A stretch of DNA of 64,000 nucleotides. It comes from Oscillospiraceae bacterium. Its GTDB lineage: Bacteria; Bacillota; Clostridia; Oscillospirales; Oscillospiraceae. Each line of letters starts with the position of its first letter. The stretch's first letter is position 1. Positions 18,362 through 26,341 of the stretch are shown here, piece by piece. The notes beneath the pieces were generated by a model. The model did not search any database. It was not told where the DNA came from and saw only the letters and a program-made list of their open reading frames with translations. The stretch covers positions 248,001 to 312,000 of the forward strand of contig JAHHRV010000001.1 of NCBI GenBank assembly GCA_020025595.1, read 5' to 3'. Both the position numbers and the translations under genes were made by a program.

Positions 18362-19210
18362 TTAATCTTTGAAGAAATACTGGATCTTCTCTTCTGCACC
18401 CGTATTTTTTAGGTAAACGAAATTGAATTCTCGTTCAATCTGGCAGCCCTTGATGGTAAAGGTGGACAGGTGGCTCTGCTTTGCCAGCACCTCATATACA
18501 AAGGAAATGCCGATTCCTTTCCTCACATAATCCAAAATCATCTGGAAGCTGCTGATGCAGATGCTTCTTTTGAAATGGGTGATGGATTCGTTGAAATCCA
18601 TCAGTTTGGTTTCCAGAATCGCTCTGGTTCCGGAGCCAACTTCCCGGCAGATCAGGGTTTCTTCCAGAAGTTCAGCAACGGTAACTTCTCGATGGGCAAA
18701 GGGATGAGAGGCAGCGCAGATTCCCACAAAGGGTTCCGTGCTGAACAGCTGGTGGCCATATTGGTTCTTGTCAAAAATGCCTTCGATCAGGGCAAAGTCC
18801 AGTTTGCAGTTGTCGATCAGATTCAGCAGACGCTCGGTGTTGTCCACAATCAGTGACAGCTCGTTTTCCGGACAGCGGATAAAATCCTCCACATATTTGC
18901 TGATGATGCACTCGGCGATGGTTTTTGTGGCGCCGATATTCAGCTCCTGAATTTTGCTGTTCTGGAGTTTGCGGATCATGTTGCTTTCGTTGACCTTCAT
19001 GGTTCGGGCGTATTGCTCCAAAATTTCGGCGGCCTTTGTCTTCTTCAGGTGCCGGCCTTCGTACTGGAACAGCTTGCAGTTATATACCTTTTCAAGATGC
19101 TGAATATGCTGGGTTACCGCAGGTTGGGTGATGTGCAGCAATTCTGCGCTCTGGCGGTAGTTCATGGTGTCACATACGGAGAGAAAGGACTCTAATCTGA
19201 AATCAAACAT
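18362..19210 (-). CDS. LysR-family transcriptional regulator
   Basis: A 282-residue LysR regulator: winged helix at residues 3-60 (FRLESFLSVCDTMNYRQSAE, then LLHITQPAVTQHIQHLE) and a periplasmic-binding-protein-like effector domain from about 90. It is transcribed divergently from the sulfur-redox fusion gene; the 135-bp intergenic stretch is AT-rich and contains the dyad-like sequence TTATAATTAACTATAA, a plausible LysR site. By the usual LysR arrangement it should control the neighbour, probably in response to a sulfur compound (inference). The protein is full length. Confidence 0.9.
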   Translation of the reverse strand: MFDFRLESFLSVCDTMNYRQSAELLHITQPAVTQHIQHLEKVYNCKLFQYEGRHLKKTKAAEILEQYARTMKVNESNMIRKLQNSKIQELNIGATKTIAECIISKYVEDFIRCPENELSLIVDNTERLLNLIDNCKLDFALIEGIFDKNQYGHQLFSTEPFVGICAASHPFAHREVTVAELLEETLICREVGSGTRAILETKLMDFNESITHFKRSICISSFQMILDYVRKGIGISFVYEVLAKQSHLSTFTIKGCQIEREFNFVYLKNTGAEEKIQYFFKD

Positions 19211-19345
19211 GGTATTTTCTCCTTTTATCTATAAGAAAATGTTATTAAATTATAATTAACTATAATTTGATATTATCATACTTGTTTGCTATAATCAATG
19301 TACTGAGAGTAAGTAACGAACAGATGAAAAAAGGAGCGTATGCAT

Positions 19346-21916
19346 ATGAAAGTTGTTGTCATTGGCGGAGTAGCAGCCGGCACCAAGGCTGCAGCAAAGA
19401 TCAAGCGTGAGAATCCTGCCGCAGAAGTGGAAGTTTATAATAAAGGTCAGGATATTTCCTATGCAGGATGTGGCCTGCCGTACTATGTGGGCGGAGACAT
19501 TGAAACCCGTGAGGAACTGGTTGTGAATGCACCCGGAAAATTCACTTCCCTGACCGGCGCTGTGGTTTATACAGGTCAGGAAGCAATTTCTGTGGATGCA
19601 GATGCAAAGACCGTCCGGCTGCGTGCTGCTGCAGACGGTGCAGAGAAGACGGTTTCCTATGACAAGCTGATCATCGCAACTGGTGCGACTCCGCTGGTTC
19701 CCAATCTGGATGGTGTGCACAGCAAGGGCGTGTTCACTGTGCGTACTCCGGATGATGCAGTGCAGATTCGTGAGTATATCGAAAAAAACAACTGCAAGAA
19801 GGCTGTTGTGGTAGGCGCAGGCTTCATCGGTATGGAAATGGCAGAAAACCTGATGAATCAGAATCTGTCTGTTACCCTGATCGATATGGCAAACCAGATC
19901 CTGCCCAACATTCTGGATCCGGAAATGGCGGACTTTGCAGCAAAGCACCTGCGTCAGAAGGGCCTGAAGATCATGGTGGGTACTTCCGTCAGCGCCATTC
20001 AGGGTGCCGATAAGGCAGAAGCCGTGGTTACAAATGCCGGAGAGGTTCCTGCGGATCTGGTGATCCTATGTATTGGCATTCGTCCCGCAACGGCATTCCT
20101 GGCAGATACCGGCATTGAAATGTTCAAGGGTACCATCGTGGTTGACGAATATCAGAAGACCAGCCTTCCCGATGTTTATGCAGCCGGTGACTGCGCAATG
20201 GTAAAGAACCGCATCACCGGAGCAAGACAGTGGTCTGCAATGGGCTCCACCGCAAATATCACCGGCAGAGCCCTGGCAAAGACCCTGACCGGAACCCCTA
20301 CCGCCTATGCAGGATGTCTGGGCACCGGCGTTGTCAAGATTGCAAAGGATCTGAATGCAGGCCGTACAGGTCTGTCCGAGCAGCAGGCAAAGGACGCAGG
20401 ATTCCATGTGGTCAGCGTAATCAGCGTTGTCTCTGACAAGGCTCATTACTATCCTGATTCCGGTGATTTCGTGACGAAGATGATTGCGGATGCCGACACC
20501 GGCAAGCTCCTTGGCATCCAGGTTCTGGGCTCCGGCGCAGTGGACAAGATGACCGATATTGCCGCAGTGGGTATGTGCGCAGGTCTGACCCTGAGTGACT
20601 TTGATACCATAGATCTTGCATACGCACCTCCTTTCTCCACCGCAATTCATCCCTTTGTTCAGGCCTGCTACATTCTGGAGAACAAGATCAGCGGTGCATT
20701 TGAGACCTTTACCCCTGCCGAGTATCTCAGCGGTGCAGCAAAGGACTACCGTGTGCTGGATGTTCAGCCCGAGCCCAAGATCTTTGGTGCAAAGTGGATC
20801 AATCTGGGCAAGGTCACCGGCCCCATCGAGGGTTTGGACAAGGACGAGAAGCTGCTGCTGGTCTGCGCCAAGGGCAAGCGCGGCTACTTCCTGCAGAATC
20901 GTCTGAAGCACTATGGCTACACCAACACAAGAGTGCTGGAAGGCGGTACATACTTCAATAATGTCAAGGTGGAGAATGCCGGCGGCACCATCCCTCCCAC
21001 GGAAATCAAGCGTGTGAAGGCACTGGGCTGCCTGCAGGACAAGCGTTACCCGGATGTGTTTAATGTCCGCGTGATTACCAGAAATGGTAAGATCTCTGTA
21101 GCAGATCACAGGGCGATTGCTGAAGCAGCGGAGCGCTTCGGCAGCGGCGAGATCGCTATGACCACCCGCCTGACCATGGAGATCCAGGGTGTACACTATA
21201 AAAATCTGGAAGACACCTTTGCATTCCTGAACGAGCACAATCTGCTCACCGGCGGTACAGGCTCTCTGGTTCGTCCTGTTGTATCCTGTAAGGGTACAAC
21301 CTGCCAGTACGGTCTGATCGATACCTTTGGCCTGAGTGAAAAGATTCACGAGCGGTTCTATCTGGGTTACCACGATGTGACCCTGCCTCACAAGTTTAAG
21401 ATTGCAGTCGGCGGATGCCCCAACAACTGCGTAAAGCCCGATCTGAATGACCTGGGCATTATCGGTCAGCGTGTTCCGGTCCTGAATCCCGACAAGTGCC
21501 ACGGCTGTAAGATCTGCCAGGTGGAGAAGTCCTGCCCCATTCACGCATCCAAGCTTGAAAACGGCAAGCTGGTTATCGGCACAGACTGCAACAACTGCGG
21601 ACGATGCAAGGGTAAGTGCCCGTTTGGTGCCATCACAGATTATACCGACGGATACAAGGTCTATATCGGCGGCAGATGGGGCAAGAAGGTTGCCAGCGGC
21701 CGGCCTCTGGACCGCCTGTTCACCTCTGAAGAGGAAGTGATGGACCTCGTGGAGCGTGCAATCCTGTTCTTCCGTGACGAAGGCATTACCGGTGAGCGTT
21801 TCTCCGATACCATCAACCGTCTGGGCTTTGACTATGTGCAGAACAAGCTGCTGAACGAGACAATCGATAAGGAAGCCATCATGCACAAGACCGTTAAGGG
21901 CGGCGCAACCTGCTGA
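19346..21916 (+). CDS. CoA-disulfide reductase/rhodanese/siroheme reductase/ferredoxin fusion
   Basis: An 856-residue multidomain redox protein. Residues 1-445: FAD/NAD(P)H oxidoreductase of the CoA-disulfide reductase/NADH oxidase type, with VVVIGGVAAGTKAA and the active cysteine C42 in YAGCGLPYY. About 455-545: rhodanese domain with its loop LLLVCAKGKRG. About 565-700: sulfite/nitrite-reductase-like domain with siroheme/4Fe-4S cysteines in SCKGTTC and GGCPNNC. About 715-765: two-cluster ferredoxin motifs (CHGCKICQ, CNNCGRCKGKC). The order suggests persulfide delivery from a CoADR-rhodanese pair to a siroheme centre, reducing sulfite, polysulfide or a related compound; substrate is not known. 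The ATG at 19346 is 9 nt after GGAG; one at 19340 is also possible. Confidence 0.88.
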   Translation: MKVVVIGGVAAGTKAAAKIKRENPAAEVEVYNKGQDISYAGCGLPYYVGGDIETREELVVNAPGKFTSLTGAVVYTGQEAISVDADAKTVRLRAAADGAEKTVSYDKLIIATGATPLVPNLDGVHSKGVFTVRTPDDAVQIREYIEKNNCKKAVVVGAGFIGMEMAENLMNQNLSVTLIDMANQILPNILDPEMADFAAKHLRQKGLKIMVGTSVSAIQGADKAEAVVTNAGEVPADLVILCIGIRPATAFLADTGIEMFKGTIVVDEYQKTSLPDVYAAGDCAMVKNRITGARQWSAMGSTANITGRALAKTLTGTPTAYAGCLGTGVVKIAKDLNAGRTGLSEQQAKDAGFHVVSVISVVSDKAHYYPDSGDFVTKMIADADTGKLLGIQVLGSGAVDKMTDIAAVGMCAGLTLSDFDTIDLAYAPPFSTAIHPFVQACYILENKISGAFETFTPAEYLSGAAKDYRVLDVQPEPKIFGAKWINLGKVTGPIEGLDKDEKLLLVCAKGKRGYFLQNRLKHYGYTNTRVLEGGTYFNNVKVENAGGTIPPTEIKRVKALGCLQDKRYPDVFNVRVITRNGKISVADHRAIAEAAERFGSGEIAMTTRLTMEIQGVHYKNLEDTFAFLNEHNLLTGGTGSLVRPVVSCKGTTCQYGLIDTFGLSEKIHERFYLGYHDVTLPHKFKIAVGGCPNNCVKPDLNDLGIIGQRVPVLNPDKCHGCKICQVEKSCPIHASKLENGKLVIGTDCNNCGRCKGKCPFGAITDYTDGYKVYIGGRWGKKVASGRPLDRLFTSEEEVMDLVERAILFFRDEGITGERFSDTINRLGFDYVQNKLLNETIDKEAIMHKTVKGGATC

Positions 21917-21982
21917 TTGCACAGGGCCACATTTTGAATCAAGTCTCCAAAGACAATTGTCTATAATGATATCCCTAAATGG

Positions 21983-22017
21983 AAAAGGTGCAGTCTCTTT
22001 TGAGGCTGCACCTTTTT
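21983..22017 (+). terminator. intrinsic terminator after sulfur-redox fusion gene
   Basis: GGTGCAG / CTGCACC hairpin with A-tract before and five T after. Confidence 0.85.
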
Positions 22018-22141
22018 GTCTGTAACAGCAGCTGCGGATTACTGCCATAGCCCGGATGATGAATTTTATTTGAAAAATTTGATGTATTGATTAAGATAAA
22101 CGAATGAATTTTTAAAATATCTTAAAAAATCCAATTTTACA

Positions 22142-22169
22142 TTGAAAAAATCAGATTTCTTGCTATAAT
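22142..22169 (+). promoter_or_regulatory. promoter of ywaF-like gene
   Basis: TTGAAA (22142-22147), 16 bp, TATAAT (22164-22169). The rest of 21917-22228 is the terminator above and AT-rich spacer without a supported gene. Confidence 0.65.
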
Positions 22170-22228
22170 AAAGCGACAGTTTCGAAAAACACAGAGAATT
22201 GTTATGTAAGGAGATGATAAGATATATC

Positions 22229-23059
22229 ATGAAGGACTTTGGATATGTTATCGATAATTTTTTCACACATAAGGATTATCTGGTACCTGCCAATCAAATT
22301 CCCGGAACGATGTATACGCCGCTTCAGTTTATTTTTGTAGCAGTTTTGCTTGCATTTATTATTGCCACTGCAATTTATGTCGCAAAACACAAGCGCCTGA
22401 TCAAGCCTGTTTTTACGGGTATTTGGATTACATTGGTCATTTTGGAAGTCCTGATTGTCGCTTGGGACACCTTTTCCGGTAAGAATAAAAGCTTTGATTT
22501 GGCAGTCAACCTGTCGCTGTATCCGTGCAGCATCTTCATGTATGCCATGCCGTTCGCCATTTGGGGAAAGGGCAATGTGAAGAAAATGGCATGCGGCTAT
22601 GTATGTACACTGGGCCTTCTGGGTGCGGCAATCAACTATATTTATCCGGTTGCACGCCTGACTACATATTCCTGCATTTCTTTTGCCGGATTCCATACCT
22701 TCTTCTATCATGGCAGTATGCTTTTTACATGTCTTGTGATGCTGATTTCCGGATATCATCGGTATACCAATGTTACCCACTGGTGGGAGCTGCTCCTGCC
22801 CAGTGTGATGAGCCTGGTGGTATCGATCCCCGCCAATATCATCAACTACTCTTCAATCGATGCAGATTATATGTACTTCAGAGGCAAGTTCCCTCTGCTG
22901 GCCAAGCTGTGCGGCGGAGTCAGCGAGGTCAAAATCACCTTTGTTATTTACATCCTGTATATTGTGATTCCTGCGCTGTTTTATCTGCCGTCTTATGTGG
23001 CCTATAAAAGAAGAACAAAAGACAGCAGCGCACTGTGTACAGAAGCCGCAATTTTATAA
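22229..23059 (+). CDS. YwaF/TMEM164-like integral membrane protein
   Basis: A 276-residue polytopic membrane protein with about seven hydrophobic segments (for example FIFVAVLLAFIIATAIYVA, WITLVILEVLIVAWDTF and VIYILYIVIPALFYLPSYV). The conserved pattern LYPCSIFMYAMPFAIWG and a buried histidine (FYHGSMLF) match the TIGR02206/YwaF family, related to eukaryotic TMEM164; function in bacteria is not established. The start at 22229 has AAGGAG 15 nt upstream, a little far; an ATG at 22214 and a TTG at 22199 are in frame, so the N-terminus is uncertain by up to ten residues. Confidence 0.75.
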   Translation: MKDFGYVIDNFFTHKDYLVPANQIPGTMYTPLQFIFVAVLLAFIIATAIYVAKHKRLIKPVFTGIWITLVILEVLIVAWDTFSGKNKSFDLAVNLSLYPCSIFMYAMPFAIWGKGNVKKMACGYVCTLGLLGAAINYIYPVARLTTYSCISFAGFHTFFYHGSMLFTCLVMLISGYHRYTNVTHWWELLLPSVMSLVVSIPANIINYSSIDADYMYFRGKFPLLAKLCGGVSEVKITFVIYILYIVIPALFYLPSYVAYKRRTKDSSALCTEAAIL

Positions 23060-23060
23060 G

Positions 23061-23093
23061 AAAAAAGCTCTGAGTTCTGCTCAGAGCTTTTTT
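23061..23093. terminator. bidirectional terminator
   Basis: AAAAAAGCTCTGA / TCAGAGCTTTTTT between the convergent ywaF-like and patatin genes. Confidence 0.9.
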
Positions 23094-23103
23094 GTGCATT
23101 TTA

Positions 23104-23949
23104 TTAGGACAGTTTCAGAAAGTCGGTAATCTTTTTGCCGTCGGCATAGCCCTTGTGATAGAGGTTATCCAGAGCGTCTTTGTCCCGGGTCAGCGTATGG
23201 ACACCACAGGTGTCGTCCGGTGCAACGATGAGCGCCTTTCCCTGGGACACATACTGCTGGGTCAGGGCAATGCCATCGTTGTATTTGTAGCACCGGATGC
23301 GCAGCTCGTCGGCTGCCTTGGGGTAGTGGCGGCGAATCATATGGGCCAGCCTTTCGTCTTGCTCCGGGGTGCGGATGTCGTCTTCCGGCTTTGTCAGCAG
23401 GACAATTACCTTGTCACATCCCAGTTCAAATGCCTTCTGGATGGGCACAGGATCGCCCAGAGCACCATCAAAATACAGGGTATCGCCAACGGGGTAAGGG
23501 TGGCAGACAAAGGGGATGGCGCAGGAAGCCTTCATGACGCTGTAGTCGTCCTGAGAGATATCATGCTTGTCAAAATACTTTGTCTTGCCGGTCTCGGCAT
23601 CTGTCGCAACTACATAAAACTCCATGGGGTTATTTACAACGGCAGGATAGTCCAGAGGATATTCTCCGTCAGAGTTGCTCAGGGTGCTGTACATATAGTC
23701 CAGATCAATAAAGGTGTGCTTTTTAATAAAATTGGCAGGGCCGACATGCTCTTTGCGCAGACCGTATTCCGAGTAGAATCGGTAATTGCGCCGGGGCTGT
23801 CCGGCTGCGTAGGAGATGAGGTTTGCGCTGCCGGCGGATACGCCGATTCCAAGATCAAACCGGACGCCCTGATCCATGCAGTAGTCCAGTACACCGGCGG
23901 CATAGATGCCCCGATATCCGCCGCCTACATCAACAATACCAAGTTTCAT
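23104..23949 (-). CDS. patatin-like phospholipase
   Basis: A 281-residue cytoplasmic patatin-family acyl hydrolase. The oxyanion loop GGGYRGIYAAGVL (residues 9-21), nucleophile elbow GVSAGS (S38) and catalytic aspartate in YFDGALGDP (about 161) are all present, so the Ser-Asp dyad is intact. The family cleaves acyl chains from phospholipids or neutral lipids. The ATG at 23949 follows GGAGG with 10 nt spacing; no hydrophobic signal is seen. It is a single-gene unit, convergent with the ywaF-like gene. Confidence 0.9.
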   Translation of the reverse strand: MKLGIVDVGGGYRGIYAAGVLDYCMDQGVRFDLGIGVSAGSANLISYAAGQPRRNYRFYSEYGLRKEHVGPANFIKKHTFIDLDYMYSTLSNSDGEYPLDYPAVVNNPMEFYVVATDAETGKTKYFDKHDISQDDYSVMKASCAIPFVCHPYPVGDTLYFDGALGDPVPIQKAFELGCDKVIVLLTKPEDDIRTPEQDERLAHMIRRHYPKAADELRIRCYKYNDGIALTQQYVSQGKALIVAPDDTCGVHTLTRDKDALDNLYHKGYADGKKITDFLKLS

Positions 23950-24025
23950 ATTTTTGAGTTCCTCCACTATTTGACAGTATCGCAATTCTTATCGTTATTT
24001 TATCACAGATAAAATGAAATAAAGA

Positions 24026-24066
24026 TAAAAAACCGGATTGCCCCAGCGTCGTCAGAGCAATCCGGT
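24026..24066 (-). terminator. terminator of the MMPL operon
   Basis: ACCGGATTGC / GCAATCCGGT stem on the minus strand followed by six T, downstream of the coiled-coil protein gene. Confidence 0.85.
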
Positions 24067-24118
24067 CGTTTCTATATCATGTACAAAATAAACGGTTTCT
24101 ATTTCATGGATTGGAAAA

Positions 24119-26341
24119 TTATTCTGCAGGTTCCTTCACTTCAATAGAATCGGTCTTGTAGATGAATTTCACTTTACCCTGGGTGTTCTGATCGATTCCG
24201 GAGAAGGAGGTGTAATCCTTTGCAACATCAATGGAAGCAGAGATGCGGGCGGTCAGGTTTTCCAGATCCTTGTCAGCCAGGTCGATGATCTTCTGGATGC
24301 CTTCCTTCATGAGCTTCTTCAGGCCGTCATCAAGCTGCTTGGAACCATCTCTCAGCTGAGTGATACCGTTGATCAGCTCGGGGGACTTGCTCTTCATGGT
24401 CTGGATGCCGCCGGACAGATCGCCCACGCCGGTTTCCAGATCGGACATACCGTTGTTCAGGGTATCCATGCCGGCATTCAGCTCCTGAGCACCGGCAGTA
24501 GCGCTGGAAACACCGGAGGTGTAAGCCAGAACACCGAGGTAGAAGCCGTTATAGCTGTCCAGAGAGGACTTCAGTGCAATCACAGACTTTGCGCCTTCGG
24601 CAGCAGCCTGGAGCTTTGCCTGAATTTCGGGGGATGCCATGGTATCGGAGATTGCCTTTTCCACCTGAATGTCGGTGTTGCTTGCAATCATAGCCTTGAT
24701 TTCGTCGCTGGCCATCTTATCTTCGGTGATAGCCTGGGTCTTCTGAGCAATCATGCCCTTGACTTCGTCGGATTCCATCTGCTTGTCGGTTTCTGCCAGC
24801 ATTGCAGCTTCAACTGCTGCATTCAGAGCATCCTGCTGCTCCTGGGGGACAAGACCTGCCTTGACGGCAGCTTCGTACTGCTCGATGGTCATCTTAACAA
24901 CCTGCTTCAGAACAGCAGCGCGGAACTGGGTTTCGTTTGCCTGAACCTTCTGAGCGACACCTTCGCGCACGGCAGCGGTAACCTGAGTGGTAACTTCTGC
25001 CTGAACCTGCTGCTTGACAACTTCGGTGACCTTTGCTTCGATTTCGCCGCGGCGTGCATTGACACCGTCGGTGACCTGCTGCAGAGCGGACTGGTAAACA
25101 GCGGTCTCATCCAGGGATGCGATGACCTGGTTCAGGACATCTGCATAGTTGCCAATGGTGAGGGTGGGAACGGAAAGACCGGCAGCTGTAAGCTGGGTGT
25201 TTGCGGTGGAAAGCAGCGTGTTGAAGACCTGCTCAGCACCACCGTTCAGGGCTTCGCTGTTGGAATTCAGGGTGTTCAGACCTTCGGACAGCTGAGCTGC
25301 ACCGGCGTGCAGCTGGGAAGCACCGCTGCTGAGGGCATCGGCACCGGCCTGCAGTCTGGTTGCACCGGTTGCCAGCTGGTCGATACCGGAAACCAGAATG
25401 TTGGACTGATCCAGCAGCGTGCACAGACCGTTGTAGAGTTTATCGGAGCCATCCATCAGCTGATTCATGCCGTCAGCCAGCTTGTCAACGGACTTGGTCA
25501 GTTCCTTAAAATCCAGATCTTCGGAATTGAAATCGTCCAGCAGAGCAGAGCTTGCAATGGTCATGGTGGTGGTCATCTTGAAGTTTTCTACATCAGCAGT
25601 GATTTCCACATAGCTGGGCAGCTCCAGATCTTCCTTCTTGATGTCCAGGTTTTCCTGCATACCGGGCAGAGCCACGCCGACGACGGCGATTCCGTTGCCC
25701 ATGTTTTCCATGATGCCATTGGTGACGGTTACATTATGGAATACATCGGTGTCCAGCAGGGTGCCGGTGAGCATGACGAAGGGAACATAGATCTTCTGCT
25801 TCTTGCCGTTGACCTTGACTTCTTCGTACTGGGTGTTCTTGTAGTCAAAGCGGATGGTGACCTTGCCGCTCTTGCCGGCCAGCTCCTCAGCGGAGATCTC
25901 CTTGCCGTCCAGAGTGTAGCGGATGGACATCTCAACAGGGACCTTTTCTTCAGTGGTACCCTGGTAATAGATGTCTTCACCGTTGGCGTTCCAGACCAGC
26001 TTGCCGTCCTTGTCAGTGGTAAAGGTCTCATCGCCCTTTACATTCTGAATATCGGAAAGGTTTGTCTTGTCGGACAGGGAATCGGCACCGTTGGTGTTCT
26101 GGAGCCAGTTGTTTACCAGAACCTTCTTCACAGAGCCGTCTGCACCGGAGAATACATATACCGTTTCATCCTTGGTGGCGGAGCCGGTATTGGTGTTCGT
26201 TTTTGCGGAGATAACGGTCTGAGGCTTCTTGGCGGCTTCTTTGTTATCGTTATTCAGAGCATATACGGCAGTGGATGCAGAGCCGAGAATAATTGCAGCA
26301 CCCAACCCAACTGCCATCACTTTAATTGCGTTGTTTCTCAT
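24119..26341 (-). CDS. exported coiled-coil protein with LXXG heptad repeats
   Basis: A 740-residue protein with one N-terminal hydrophobic export segment (VMAVGLGAAIILGSASTAVYA). Residues about 50-260 look like a beta-rich domain; about 265-700 is largely helical with runs of the YhgE/Pip-type heptad (LADGMNQLMDGSDKLYNGL, LQAGADALSSGASQLHAGAA, LSGGIQTMKSKSPELINGI) and a charged Q/E/K-rich coiled coil between them. Such repeats also occur in phage-infection-protein homologues and ABC/MMPL export partners. There is no C-terminal anchor. Its start overlaps the MMPL stop by 4 nt (ATGA), so the two are translationally coupled and probably act as one envelope complex. Confidence 0.75.
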   Translation of the reverse strand: MRNNAIKVMAVGLGAAIILGSASTAVYALNNDNKEAAKKPQTVISAKTNTNTGSATKDETVYVFSGADGSVKKVLVNNWLQNTNGADSLSDKTNLSDIQNVKGDETFTTDKDGKLVWNANGEDIYYQGTTEEKVPVEMSIRYTLDGKEISAEELAGKSGKVTIRFDYKNTQYEEVKVNGKKQKIYVPFVMLTGTLLDTDVFHNVTVTNGIMENMGNGIAVVGVALPGMQENLDIKKEDLELPSYVEITADVENFKMTTTMTIASSALLDDFNSEDLDFKELTKSVDKLADGMNQLMDGSDKLYNGLCTLLDQSNILVSGIDQLATGATRLQAGADALSSGASQLHAGAAQLSEGLNTLNSNSEALNGGAEQVFNTLLSTANTQLTAAGLSVPTLTIGNYADVLNQVIASLDETAVYQSALQQVTDGVNARRGEIEAKVTEVVKQQVQAEVTTQVTAAVREGVAQKVQANETQFRAAVLKQVVKMTIEQYEAAVKAGLVPQEQQDALNAAVEAAMLAETDKQMESDEVKGMIAQKTQAITEDKMASDEIKAMIASNTDIQVEKAISDTMASPEIQAKLQAAAEGAKSVIALKSSLDSYNGFYLGVLAYTSGVSSATAGAQELNAGMDTLNNGMSDLETGVGDLSGGIQTMKSKSPELINGITQLRDGSKQLDDGLKKLMKEGIQKIIDLADKDLENLTARISASIDVAKDYTSFSGIDQNTQGKVKFIYKTDSIEVKEPAE

